Source: an uncultured Lachnospiraceae bacterium
GTDB lineage: Bacteria; Bacillota; Clostridia; Lachnospirales; Lachnospiraceae
Assembly (NCBI GenBank): GCA_947650005.1
Contig: CANSTU010000029.1
Location: forward strand, 1 to 37,989
Length of the DNA stretch: 37,989 nucleotides
Direction: 5' to 3'
Positions 17,246 through 25,467 of the stretch are shown here, piece after piece. The notes under the pieces are model-generated. The model saw nothing but the letters and a program-made list of their open reading frames with translations. It was not told where the DNA came from and did no database searches. Positions within the stretch are counted from its first letter, which is position 1. The number at the start of each line of letters is the position of its first letter. A program made the position numbers and the translations under genes.

Positions 17246-17318
17246 CGTCTGCCTGCCAAAACAGGCAGACGGAAGTTGGGTTGTAAAGACGGCCGGTGTC
17301 AAAGCAGGCATGGAGGGT
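17246..17318 (+). repeat. Hairpin repeat whose tail supplies the thyA ribosome binding site
   Basis: CGTCTGCCTG-CCAAAA-CAGGCAGACG is a perfect 10-bp hairpin at 17246-17271. About 30 bases on, TCAAAGCAGGCATGGAGGGT (17299-17318) matches the right half and tail of the repeats at 6300-6412 and 31820. Its GGAGG serves as the thyA Shine-Dalgarno. Confidence 0.65.
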
Positions 17319-17322
17319 TCGT

Positions 17323-18171
17323 ATGAGCTTGGCGGACATTACTTTTATCGAGATGTGCAGGGATATCCTGGAAAACGGGACGAGTACGCAGGGGGAGAAG
17401 GTGCGACCGAAGTGGCCGGACGGAACGAGCGCCTATACCATCAAGAAATTCGGCGTGGTGAACCGTTACGACCTGCGCCAGGAATTTCCTATCCTAACCC
17501 TGCGCCGGACGGCTATAAAGAGCGCCACGGACGAGATGCTCTGGATCTGGCAGAGAAAATCCAACAACATCCACGATTTGAACAGCCATATCTGGGACGA
17601 ATGGGCGGACGGGGACGGCTCAATCGGTAAAGCCTACGGTTATCAGATGGGAGTGAAACACCGATATAAGGAAGGCTGGATGGATCAAGTAGATAGGGTG
17701 ATCTACGACCTGAAGAATAACCCGTTCAGCAGGCGCATTATGACGAATATTTATGTCCACCAGGATCTGTACGAGATGAACCTTTATCCCTGCGCCTACA
17801 GCATGACGTTCAATGTCACCCAAGGGGCGGGGGAGGACCGGCTTACCCTGAATGCGGTATTAAACCAGCGTTCCCAGGATGTGTTAACCGCTAATAACTG
17901 GAACGTGGTTCAGTATGCCGTCCTGGTGCACATGCTGGCGCAGGTCTGCGATATGCAGGCAGGGGAACTGGTGCATGTGATTGCTGACGCCCACATTTAT
18001 GACCGGCATGTGCCCATGGTGCAAGAACTGATCAGCCGCCAGCCCGGCCTGGCGCCGCGTTTTTGGTTGAACCCACAGGTGAAGGATTTCTATCAATTTA
18101 CGCGGGATGACGTGCATCTGGAGGGCTATGCGCCCGGGGAACAGATACGGGATATTCCGGTGGCAATCTAG
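17323..18171 (+). CDS. thyA: Thymidylate synthase
   Basis: This 282-residue enzyme methylates dUMP to dTMP using methylene-tetrahydrofolate, releasing dihydrofolate. The catalytic Cys lies in NLYPCAYSM. Substrate-binding motifs include LNQRSQDVLTANNWN (matching the RSCD and Asn region of E. coli ThyA) and DAHIYDRH. The folate-binding N-terminus VRPKWPDGT and PILTLRRTA is intact. The ATG at 17323 has GGAGG 6 bases upstream; a start at 17296 in the same frame has none. The next gene, folA, regenerates tetrahydrofolate from the product, so the two probably form one unit. Confidence 0.95.
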   Translation: MSLADITFIEMCRDILENGTSTQGEKVRPKWPDGTSAYTIKKFGVVNRYDLRQEFPILTLRRTAIKSATDEMLWIWQRKSNNIHDLNSHIWDEWADGDGSIGKAYGYQMGVKHRYKEGWMDQVDRVIYDLKNNPFSRRIMTNIYVHQDLYEMNLYPCAYSMTFNVTQGAGEDRLTLNAVLNQRSQDVLTANNWNVVQYAVLVHMLAQVCDMQAGELVHVIADAHIYDRHVPMVQELISRQPGLAPRFWLNPQVKDFYQFTRDDVHLEGYAPGEQIRDIPVAI

Positions 18172-18200
18172 TATTGCAATGTATGAATAGGCACGCCAGA

Positions 18201-18238
18201 CGCACGAATAGCCAATGGGCAGCCCGGCTATTCATGCG
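18201..18238. repeat. Imperfect hairpin between thyA and folA
   Basis: CGCACGAATAGCC and GGCTATTCATGCG pair at 12 of 13 positions around a 12-base loop. No T-run follows. The unit overlaps the space just before the folA ribosome binding site. Confidence 0.6.
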
Positions 18239-18261
18239 TTTGGAGAATAGGAGTAAACGCA

Positions 18262-18756
18262 ATGAACCTAATCGTAGCTGTGGACGAAAACTGGGCAATC
18301 GGCTGCCGTGGAGACCTGTTGGTGCGGATCCCTGCGGATCATAAGATGTTCCGCCAGGAAACGCTGGGGAAGGTGGTGGTGCTGGGAAGGAAGACCATGG
18401 ATACCTTCCCGGGCGGCATGCCCCTGCAGGGGCGCACCAATCTGATCCTGACCCGGAATCCGGATTACCAGGTAAAAGGAGGCATCGTTGTCCATTCGGT
18501 GGAAGCGCTGTTGGAAAAGCTAAAGGACTATGATGCCAAGGATGTGTATGTGATCGGAGGAGACAGCGTGTACCGGCAGCTTCTCCCCTATTGCGATACC
18601 GCCCATGTGACCCGGATCGACAGGACTTACGAGGCGGACGCTTACTTCCCCAATCTGGATCAAAGCGAGGAATGGGAGGTTACGGCGGACAGTGAGGAAC
18701 AAAGCTACTTCGATACCACGTATCATTTTGTGAAATATGAGAGAAAAAAGGGGTAG
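18262..18756 (+). CDS. folA: Dihydrofolate reductase
   Basis: This 164-residue NADPH-dependent enzyme reduces dihydrofolate to tetrahydrofolate. The start MNLIVAVDENWAIGCRGDLL is followed by IPADHKMF with the catalytic Asp, VVLGRKTMDTFPGG for NADPH binding, and YVIGGDSVYRQLLPY for the second NADPH loop. The position before the catalytic helix that is usually Trp (as in PWNLPAD) reads LVRIPAD. The ATG at 18262 follows AGGAG at good spacing. It directly follows thyA, the classical pairing. Confidence 0.94.
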   Translation: MNLIVAVDENWAIGCRGDLLVRIPADHKMFRQETLGKVVVLGRKTMDTFPGGMPLQGRTNLILTRNPDYQVKGGIVVHSVEALLEKLKDYDAKDVYVIGGDSVYRQLLPYCDTAHVTRIDRTYEADAYFPNLDQSEEWEVTADSEEQSYFDTTYHFVKYERKKG

Positions 18757-18783
18757 GCGGAACCAAAAGGAGAGGAGAAAGAC

Positions 18784-20022
18784 ATGTCAAATAGGAAGTA
18801 TCAGATCGATACGGAAGAGAACGTAAAATTCCTGGAGGAAATCAGGAACGGGCTGTTTTCGTTCGGACACAAGTTCCCGTCGCCAACGGGCGGCTCCTAT
18901 TATCTGGGAGACGACGGGACGCCCTGGAAGGAACGCAGCCGGGAAACCTGGATTACCAGCCGGATGGCCCATGTCTATAGCCTGGGGACGTTCTTGGGCC
19001 ATGAGGGGAGCGAAGCGTTGGTGGATGCGGCCCTGAAGGGACTGACTGGAGAACTGCGTGATAAGGAAAACGGAGGCTGGTATGCGGGCCTGACTGCGGA
19101 CGGGAAGATTCTACCCACCAAGCAGTGCTATGCCCACGCATTTGTAATTCTGGCATCATCCTCCGCTAAGCTGGCGGGCCGTCCTGGGGCCGGAGAACTT
19201 CTGAAAGAGGCTTTGGAGCTGTACGACCTGCGCTTCTGGAACGAAGAAGAGGGACTCTCCTGCGATACCTGGAACACGGAATTTACGGTTCTGGACGATT
19301 ACCGCGGCTTGAACGCCAACATGCATACAGTGGAAGCGTTTCTGGCCGCGGCGGATGTGCTGAAGGATGAAAAATACCGAGTACGCGCGGGCCGTATTAT
19401 AGATCATGTCTTGGGCTGGGCGTCAGACAATGAATGGAGGATTCCGGAGCATTTCACAAAGGACTGGACTGCGGATCTGGAATGCAACAAAGAGAAGCCG
19501 GACGACCCGTTTAAGCCCTATGGCGCAACCCCTGGACACGGGATCGAATGGTCGAGGCTGATCACCCAGTGGGCCCTTTCAACCTATCCGGAGGATATGA
19601 AAGCGCGGCAGAAATATATCGACGCGGCGGAAAACCTTTACAACAGGGCCATTTCAGATGCCTGGGACAGAGACGGCGCGCCGGGTATCGTCTATACCAC
19701 TGACTGGAAGGGGGAGCCGGTGGTGCATGACAGAATGCACTGGACTCTGGCGGAAGCCATCAACACCTCCGCTGTTTTGTTCCGCGTGACGGGGAATGAG
19801 AAATACGCGCAGGATTATGCCCGGTTCATGGAATATCTGGACAACTGTGTGCTGGATCATGTGAACGGCTCCTGGTTCCATCAGCTGGATCGGGATAACC
19901 GGCTCCTCGGCACCGTATGGCCAGGCAAATCCGACCTTTACCATGCGCTGCAGGCCATGCTGATTCCTTATTATGCGCCGGAACTTTCCATAGCCGTGGC
20001 AGTGAAACAAAAAAATCTTTGA
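18784..20022 (+). CDS. AGE family sugar epimerase/isomerase (YihS-like)
   Basis: This 412-residue cytoplasmic enzyme has the alpha6/alpha6 barrel fold of N-acylglucosamine 2-epimerase, YihS and cellobiose 2-epimerase. Conserved His-containing motifs are CYAHAFVILA, NANMHTVEAFL, GHGIEWSRLI and KSDLYHALQAML, and a Trp-rich N-terminus (TPWKERSRETWITSRMAHVYS) fits the sugar-binding pocket. The GHGIEW and SDLYHAL motifs favour the YihS group, whose members interconvert aldoses and ketoses, such as mannose or sulfoquinovose. The actual sugar cannot be told. GGAGAGGAG precedes the ATG at 18784. It lies 27 bases after folA; no sugar pathway genes adjoin it. Confidence 0.85.
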   Translation: MSNRKYQIDTEENVKFLEEIRNGLFSFGHKFPSPTGGSYYLGDDGTPWKERSRETWITSRMAHVYSLGTFLGHEGSEALVDAALKGLTGELRDKENGGWYAGLTADGKILPTKQCYAHAFVILASSSAKLAGRPGAGELLKEALELYDLRFWNEEEGLSCDTWNTEFTVLDDYRGLNANMHTVEAFLAAADVLKDEKYRVRAGRIIDHVLGWASDNEWRIPEHFTKDWTADLECNKEKPDDPFKPYGATPGHGIEWSRLITQWALSTYPEDMKARQKYIDAAENLYNRAISDAWDRDGAPGIVYTTDWKGEPVVHDRMHWTLAEAINTSAVLFRVTGNEKYAQDYARFMEYLDNCVLDHVNGSWFHQLDRDNRLLGTVWPGKSDLYHALQAMLIPYYAPELSIAVAVKQKNL

Positions 20023-20046
20023 CGTTGATTTGATTGGTGCTATAAT
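20019..20046 (+). promoter_or_regulatory. Promoter of ilvE
   Basis: TTGACG (20019-20024) and consensus TATAAT (20041-20046) are separated by 16 bases and overlap the end of the epimerase gene. The transcript would begin near 20053. Confidence 0.75.
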
Positions 20047-20058
20047 AGGTTCGATGAC

Positions 20059-20270
20059 AATGCGGCCGTCGTGAAATGCAGGCCGCAGGCAGGGTGAAAA
20101 ATGACAGAGGCCATTTTCAGCCGTGAATTTACGCCCGCTATAGCGGGCAGTTAAAATGAGGAACGGGTGTGAAGGAAAGGCATGAGGCGGTGGGATGCCG
20201 CTTTGGAGCCCGAAAGCCACATCACGGATTGACGCAGGATCGCGGATTACGATCCGCGGTATGCAGGAGG
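20059..20270 (+). promoter_or_regulatory. Long structured leader of ilvE with a two-hairpin repeat
   Basis: The roughly 225-base leader holds five hairpins: TGCGGCC/GGCCGCA (from 20060), hairpin I TGAAAAATG/CATTTTCA (20095-20119), hairpin II, a perfect 16-base palindrome GCCCGCTATAGCGGGC (20133-20148), GGCGG/CCGC near 20185, and CGCGGAT-TACG-ATCCGCG near 20240. It lacks the T-box GGTGG-x-ACCGCG core, and no leader peptide rich in Ile, Leu or Val was found. Confidence 0.6.
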
Positions 20271-20277
20271 TAGAGCA

Positions 20278-21303
20278 ATGGAAAAGAAAAATCTCGACTG
20301 GGCCAATATAGGCTTTGCCTATCACATTACGGATCAACGTTATGTGGCAAATTACAAGAACGGCGCATGGCAGGAAGGTTTTCTGACACAGGATCCCCAG
20401 ATCGTTCTGAACGAATGCGCAGGTATCCTGCAATATTGTCAGGAGATCTTTGAGGGTCTGAAGGCGTATACCACGCAAGCAGGCCATATCGTCACCTTCC
20501 GTCCTGACCTGAACGCGGAGCGCATGATCGACAGCGCGAAGCGACTGGAAATGCCGCCTCTTCCCAAGGAGAGATTCCTGGAAGCCATCGATCAGGTGGT
20601 GAAGGCTAATGCTGCATGGGTTCCCCCCTACGGAAGCGGAGCGACCCTTTACATCCGTCCTTATATGTTTGCGAGTTCTCCGGTCATAGGCGTGAAGCCG
20701 GCAGAAGAATATCAGTTCAGGGTATTTGTCACCCCGGTAGGCCCCTACTTTAAAGGAGGTGCGAAGCCTCTTACCCTGTGCGTCAGCGACTTTGACAGGG
20801 CGGCGCCCCACGGGACGGGCCATATCAAGGCCGGGCTGAATTATGCCATGAGCCTGCATGCGGGAGTGACGGCCCATGCGAATGGTTTTGACGAGAATAT
20901 GTTCCTGGATCCTGCCACAAGAACCTATGTGGAGGAGACGGGCGGCGCAAACTTCCTGTTTGTGGATAAAGAAAAGAAGATCGTGATTCCCAAATCGGAC
21001 AGCATCCTTCCGTCCATTACGAGACGGTCCTTGGTGGCCGTGGCCAGAGATATCCTGGGCCTGGAGGTGACGGAACGTCCAGTGCGCCTGGACGAGCTGG
21101 AGAATTTTGCGGAGTGCGGGCTTTGCGGTACCGCAGCGGTGATCAGCCCTGTGGGCAAGGTGGTGGATCATGGCAAAGATATCTGCTTTGCCAGCGGCAT
21201 GGACGAAATGGGGCCGGTGATCAAAGAATTATACGATACGTTAACCGGAATCCAGATGGGCAGGATCGAGGCGCCGGAAGGCTGGATCCGCAGAATCCTT
21301 TAA
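20278..21303 (+). CDS. ilvE: Branched-chain amino acid aminotransferase
   Basis: This 341-residue PLP enzyme of fold class IV exchanges amino groups between Leu, Ile or Val and their keto acids. The PLP lysine is in GTGHIKAGLNY. Other family motifs are EIFEGLKAY, LYIRPYMFA, EETGGANFLFV and ECGLCGTAAVISPVG. The length fits the eukaryote-like BCAT2 group, which begins with a longer N-terminus than E. coli IlvE. GGAGGTAGAGC precedes the ATG at 20278. It has its own promoter and a clean terminator, so it is a single-gene unit. Confidence 0.95.
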   Translation: MEKKNLDWANIGFAYHITDQRYVANYKNGAWQEGFLTQDPQIVLNECAGILQYCQEIFEGLKAYTTQAGHIVTFRPDLNAERMIDSAKRLEMPPLPKERFLEAIDQVVKANAAWVPPYGSGATLYIRPYMFASSPVIGVKPAEEYQFRVFVTPVGPYFKGGAKPLTLCVSDFDRAAPHGTGHIKAGLNYAMSLHAGVTAHANGFDENMFLDPATRTYVEETGGANFLFVDKEKKIVIPKSDSILPSITRRSLVAVARDILGLEVTERPVRLDELENFAECGLCGTAAVISPVGKVVDHGKDICFASGMDEMGPVIKELYDTLTGIQMGRIEAPEGWIRRIL

Positions 21304-21416
21304 TCCAGGGACCAAAGTGCGCTTTCTTTGTCCCTTCTTTGCAGGCAGCGGCGGGGATGGGGAAGGAAAAGAAGGCGGCCCGATTTTTGATTCGTTTGGC
21401 GTGTTTATGAAATGAG

Positions 21417-21462
21417 ATAGACAGGGAAAAGGCATAAGCCGGTAATTTCCCTGTCTGTTTTT
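21417..21462 (+). terminator. Terminator of ilvE
   Basis: AGACAGGGAAA pairs with TTTCCCTGTCT around a 16-base loop and is followed by GTTTTTG. It lies about 115 bases after the ilvE stop. Confidence 0.85.
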
Positions 21463-21559
21463 GTCATGATATGGATCGGTTCCGATGGGAAAGAGCGGGG
21501 CGCGGTATGTCGCATTCGCCTACAGTCTGGAAGGCGCGGGCGCAAAAGGAGGGAGAGAG

Positions 21560-21994
21560 ATGATCAGAGAAATCAGAGAAGAGGATTTTGACGCTTTGAT
21601 GGGATTGTATACACAGCTTCATGAGAATCCGATGCCCCAAAAGGATGAACGGATCAGGGAGCTATGGCAAAGAATCCTCAGAGAGGAATCTCACCACATC
21701 ATTGTGGCCGAGGAAGAGGGCGTGATCGTTTCTTCCTGTGTGTGCGTGATCATCCCCAATTTAACCCGCGGACAGCGGCCCTATGCGTTCATAGAGAATG
21801 TGGTTACGGACGAAAATCATAGGAAGAGAGGGCTGGCAACTGCATGCCTGGCATATGCTAAGGAAATCGCCCTGCGGGAGGGGTGTTACAAAATGATGCT
21901 GCTCACCGGTTCCAAGTCGGAAAGTACGCTTCGATTTTATGAGAGGGCTGGATATAACCGAAAAGACAAAACTGCCTTTATTCAATGGCTGTGA
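21560..21994 (+). CDS. GNAT family N-acetyltransferase
   Basis: This 144-residue protein has the acetyl-CoA-dependent GNAT fold. It begins MIREIREEDFDALMGLY. Motif A is IENVVTDENHRKRGLATACL, with the R-K-R-G-L-A acetyl-CoA loop, and motif B is YKMMLLTGSKSESTLRFYERAGY. The substrate is unknown. The ATG at 21560 follows AGGAGGGAG; the frame extends to 21485 but that earlier start has no ribosome binding site. Confidence 0.9.
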   Translation: MIREIREEDFDALMGLYTQLHENPMPQKDERIRELWQRILREESHHIIVAEEEGVIVSSCVCVIIPNLTRGQRPYAFIENVVTDENHRKRGLATACLAYAKEIALREGCYKMMLLTGSKSESTLRFYERAGYNRKDKTAFIQWL

Positions 21995-22027
21995 TCAGGG
22001 ATAGGGTCTCAGGGTAAAGAGAGGACG

Positions 22028-22077
22028 CCATGGGGCAGGAAGGGCCGCGCTGGGCAGCGGCCCTTCCTGCCCCATGG
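22028..22077. terminator. Perfect 21-bp hairpin between convergent genes
   Basis: CCATGGGGCAGGAAGGGCCGC (22028-22048) is exactly complementary to 22057-22077 around an 8-base loop. It separates the convergent GNAT and mgtC genes. Only a weak T-rich stretch (TTGGTTTTA) follows on the plus strand, so it probably ends transcripts from both sides. Confidence 0.7.
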
Positions 22078-22109
22078 TTGGTTTTATCAGCCTGCTGGCG
22101 TAAGGGTTC

Positions 22110-22835
22110 TTAGAACTCATAGGAATAGAGGTAGGGGATCTGGGCCAGGCGTTTAGCCATTTCTTTTCGGTCGGCCTTTAGGGCCGCGGCGAAGACGATC
22201 CTCAGATGTATTGTATCCTTGTTTCGAAGTTCATATTTCATGTTTATGATTTCTATTCCATGTCTTTCCAGGCCTGCGGCAATTTCATCCATGGCATGTT
22301 CCGCGACGTCAGAGACTGCGGGAACGGCAGGGGCGATATTAGACTGTGTGCAGCGTTCGTCAGCTGCCGGGATCAGGAAGTCCACCTGGCCCTTCCACAG
22401 GTGTTTGGCCAGATGGAGATCCCTGTGCATCAGAATCTGACCAAGCAGGATCAGCAGAGTGGCGAACAGGCCCGTCACATACATTCCCGCGCCCAGGGAC
22501 ATGCCCAGGGCCACGGTTGCCCAGATCCCAGCAGCCGTTGTGATACCGCTGGATACGCCCCGCTTCTGGGTGATGACCAGGCCGCCGCTCATCAGTCCCA
22601 CGCCCGCCAGAATGCCTGCTCCCACCCTGGACACGTCTACGGAGGTGCCGGCTGTCTGAAGGGCGTCATAAAAGCCGTATTTGGAGATGATCATCATCAG
22701 GGAAGAAGCAACGGAGATGATGAAATGGGTTCTGATCCCAGCAGCTTTCCCGCGATTCTGACGTTCCCATCCTATGACTATGCCGCAGCAAGCGGCTAGC
22801 AGGATCCTGCCTGCATATATCATTTGGGGCACCAT
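22110..22835 (-). CDS. MgtC/SapB family membrane protein
   Basis: This is a 241-residue membrane protein. The MgtC/SapB domain fills residues 1-145, with GIVIGWERQNRGKAAGIRTH, the conserved GAGILAGVGLM, and TTAAGIWATVALGM, and about five hydrophobic segments. Residues 160-241 form a soluble C-terminal domain of the ACT-like kind (IEIINMKYELRNKDTIHLRIVF). Related proteins are linked to magnesium limitation, acid survival and control of ATP synthase. AAGGAAGGG precedes the ATG at 22835. No Mg-responsive leader is recognised in the short upstream gap. Confidence 0.9.
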   Translation of the reverse strand: MVPQMIYAGRILLAACCGIVIGWERQNRGKAAGIRTHFIISVASSLMMIISKYGFYDALQTAGTSVDVSRVGAGILAGVGLMSGGLVITQKRGVSSGITTAAGIWATVALGMSLGAGMYVTGLFATLLILLGQILMHRDLHLAKHLWKGQVDFLIPAADERCTQSNIAPAVPAVSDVAEHAMDEIAAGLERHGIEIINMKYELRNKDTIHLRIVFAAALKADRKEMAKRLAQIPYLYSYEF

Positions 22836-22912
22836 ATATCCCTTCCTTTCGCTACTTTTTGTTTTAAAAAATCTGCTTTTGCCGCTGTACCAAGGCGACT
22901 GCTTGTGCGACA

Positions 22913-22955
22913 GAAAAAATGGCAGGGCCTGTGCATTTACTGCGCAGACCCTGTC
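22913..22955 (-). terminator. Terminator of the Ugp-like operon
   Basis: On the minus strand GACAGGGTCTGCGCA pairs imperfectly with TGCACAGGCCCTGCC around a 5-base loop, followed by ATTTTTTC. It lies about 90 bases after the binding-protein stop. Confidence 0.75.
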
Positions 22956-23046
22956 AAAAGCTTACTGATAGTAGATATCATCCCGGCCATATGGCGATCA
23001 TGCGGACGAATATCTTTGATTGTCCGGTCGTCCGGGACGCCGTCCT

Positions 23047-24408
23047 TTATTCGTTCAGGATCACATCCACGGAATCGCTGAAGGTAGCCAGGGACTCGTC
23101 GATATCTTGCTTATCAAGCATGATGGCCTGGATGCAAGTACGGAACTCCGTGATCACCGGCGTCAGATTGGCGATACGGTAGCTGTCATCGCCATCTGCA
23201 AGGGCTTCATAGGCGATCTTGTAATTCTCGTTGCTGCTCCACAGATCCTGGATGGCAGAGGACTCAGTCATGGATTTGGTGAAAGGCAGATAACCGGATC
23301 CCAATACGAAAGCAAGTCCGCCTTTTTCGTCCTGAATATACCATTTTACGAACTCCCATGCTGCTTCCTGGTTTTTGCTGGCTGCAAGAATACCGAAACC
23401 GCATCCGCCGGTAGGCATGGAAGCAATTTTGCCTTTTACCAGAGGAGAGACCACATATTCAAAGGAATCCCCGATATTGGCAGTGTTGGAAGTGATACCG
23501 CCGGAGGAATTGATCATCATGGCCGCGGTACCGGATGTAAACAGCGAGCCTGTCTGATCATTGGCAGGATCTGCGTAGTAGAGTGCGCCTGCTTCCTGCA
23601 GTTCCCGCAGGAGTGTGAAAGCTTCTTTTGCAGTGCCATCTTCCACACAACCAAGCCCTGTCACATCTTCGTTAAAGAAATGTCCGCCTGCCTGCTGGAC
23701 GAGTGCGAACAGCTGCCACTGGTCAAATGGAATGGCAAGCCCATACTGCTTCGTCTCACCGCCTTCTACCACTGCACATTTCAGGGCCACTTCTTTTAAT
23801 TCGTCCCAAGTGGTGGGAACGGAACAGCCCATCTCATCCAGGATGGACTTATTGATATGAAGAATCTGTGCGGAACGGCCGAAGGGCACATCCACCAGAG
23901 CGCCGTCATAGTAAGCATCCTGAACAAAGGCTTCCACGAAATCTTTGTCGTCGATGCCGTCTTTCTGCATAAAGGGCAGCAGATCTGCGAAAACGCCATT
24001 GGTAGCAAGTCTGCCCACGTTATCCTGGGCCACCAAGAGGATGTCAGGCGCATTGCCCGCAAAGATCGCCTGTTCTGCTTTCGCGGCTGCTTCCGCATAA
24101 TTTCCCTGGAAGGTGGCTACCACTTCCACTTTATCCTGAGAACTGTTGAAATCCGCCACCAGCTGGTCCACCAGTTCTCCGTTGGTGCCAGACAGGGCAT
24201 GCCAGAACTGTACGGTCGTCTTTCCCTCTGAGGATGTGGAGGCTTCTGCATCATTGGCAGCCTCCGCATCCTGGGAAGCCTCAGACTGCTGGGTATCCTC
24301 GGCCGCAGAAGAAGACTCCTGTGCGGGAGCGGAATTCTTGCCGCATCCGGTAAGGGCCGCTGCCAGCATGGAAACGCTCAATAAGATGCCTATCAATTTC
24401 TTTTTCAT
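23047..24408 (-). CDS. UgpB-like substrate-binding lipoprotein
   Basis: This 453-residue extracellular solute-binding lipoprotein (family 1) is the last gene of the transporter operon. A lipoprotein signal ends at LAAALTGC, with Cys22 as the lipidated residue, and a Ser/Ala/Glu-rich linker runs to about residue 65. The mature part begins VQFWHALSGTNGELVDQLV, close in kind to UgpB of glycerol-3-phosphate transporters (WHAM, GNAPDILLVAQ, VPFGRSAQILHINKS). The ATG at 24408 has AAGGAG upstream. The ligand is most likely glycerol-3-phosphate or a glycerophosphodiester because a phosphodiesterase is divergently encoded, but sugar cannot be excluded. Confidence 0.85.
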   Translation of the reverse strand: MKKKLIGILLSVSMLAAALTGCGKNSAPAQESSSAAEDTQQSEASQDAEAANDAEASTSSEGKTTVQFWHALSGTNGELVDQLVADFNSSQDKVEVVATFQGNYAEAAAKAEQAIFAGNAPDILLVAQDNVGRLATNGVFADLLPFMQKDGIDDKDFVEAFVQDAYYDGALVDVPFGRSAQILHINKSILDEMGCSVPTTWDELKEVALKCAVVEGGETKQYGLAIPFDQWQLFALVQQAGGHFFNEDVTGLGCVEDGTAKEAFTLLRELQEAGALYYADPANDQTGSLFTSGTAAMMINSSGGITSNTANIGDSFEYVVSPLVKGKIASMPTGGCGFGILAASKNQEAAWEFVKWYIQDEKGGLAFVLGSGYLPFTKSMTESSAIQDLWSSNENYKIAYEALADGDDSYRIANLTPVITEFRTCIQAIMLDKQDIDESLATFSDSVDVILNE

Positions 24409-24486
24409 AACATATCTCCTTTCCGATGATGTTATCTTTTATCTTGTGGTAACAAAACGAACTTGTCCGGCCTTTCTATCTTGTGT

Positions 24487-25311
24487 TTATTTAATTTCGC
24501 CATGGGCAAAGGACTGCATGATCTGTTTCGATGCGAACAGATACACCAGTATGATGGGCAGAACCAGGATCACATTACCTGCCATTACCACATGCCAGTT
24601 GTGCATTCCCTCCATTTCAGAAAGGCGTGCGATTCCCACAGGAAGTGTCCTGAACTCATCCAGATTTGTCATGACCAGCGGCCAGAAATAATCATTCCAT
24701 GTTCCTACAAAACAGAACAAAATGATCGTGGCAAACGCAGGCTTGGACAGGGGCACCATGATCTGCATGATCACCCTCCCTTCCGATGCTCCGTCAAGCT
24801 TCGCCGCCTCCAACAGTTCGTTATCTATCTGCATAAAGTATTGCCTGAGAAGGAAAATACCGAACGCATTCGTCATAGCAGGCAGGATCAATGGGATGAG
24901 GGAATTGATCACGCCCCAGTCCGACATCATCAAATAGATGGGAAGAAAAGTGATCTGGGTGGGCATCATAAGCGCAATCAGTACGCAGCCAAATAGGAAT
25001 TTTTTTCCTTTGAATTCATGCCTGGCAAAGGCATACGCCGCAGGAACCATCACCACCAATTGGATCAGAATGCTGCCTACTACCACGATGAGGGAATTCT
25101 TCAGATAGATCCACATATTATTGCCCCAGGCCAGCGCATAATTGATGAACTGGGGAACTGCCGGGAAAAAAGTGGGCGTTACCCGGTTTACTTCTTCCAC
25201 CGTCTGTAAAGATGTGGAAATCAGCCAGAAAAAAGGCCATCCGAATATGAAAAGGAGAAGGCACTTCATGGCAACTCCACCGATTGTTAAAAGCTTTTTT
25301 TTCGTCTGCAT
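24487..25311 (-). CDS. ABC transporter permease, UgpE/MalG type
   Basis: This 274-residue inner membrane permease has six hydrophobic segments and the ATPase-contacting loop EAAKLDGASEGRVIMQIMVP. The N-terminal segment LLLFIFGWPFFWLISTSL and PTQITFLPIYLMMSDWG are typical of the MalG/UgpE subgroup. The ATG at 25311 has GGAG 5 bases upstream and starts MQTKKKLL; the same frame continues to a TTG at 25383 without a ribosome binding site. It acts with the UgpA-like permease and the binding protein. Confidence 0.9.
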   Translation of the reverse strand: MQTKKKLLTIGGVAMKCLLLFIFGWPFFWLISTSLQTVEEVNRVTPTFFPAVPQFINYALAWGNNMWIYLKNSLIVVVGSILIQLVVMVPAAYAFARHEFKGKKFLFGCVLIALMMPTQITFLPIYLMMSDWGVINSLIPLILPAMTNAFGIFLLRQYFMQIDNELLEAAKLDGASEGRVIMQIMVPLSKPAFATIILFCFVGTWNDYFWPLVMTNLDEFRTLPVGIARLSEMEGMHNWHVVMAGNVILVLPIILVYLFASKQIMQSFAHGEIK

Positions 25312-25467
25312 TATCGCTCCTATCTGCGTGCCTTTTGCACTGCCCATCGACATTGCCCCGGTACGCTTGGCTGTCTGCGCCAAAGATACTGCTCCAAGAG
25401 ATCTGTTCCATGGCAGGTCACACCATTCATCGGTTACGCTTCGTCGTTTACCGGAAAATTTTTGTTC

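Noticed and set aside
20185-20225. T-box riboswitch in the ilvE leader (GGCGGTGGGATGCCGC)
   Set aside because: The conserved T-box sequence and specifier stem are missing; only a short GGTGG resemblance exists.
19654-21171. 505-codon minus-strand open frame across the epimerase and ilvE
   Set aside because: It crosses two well-identified genes and a promoter region, and its residue mix (many His, Arg, Gln) is typical of antisense shadows.
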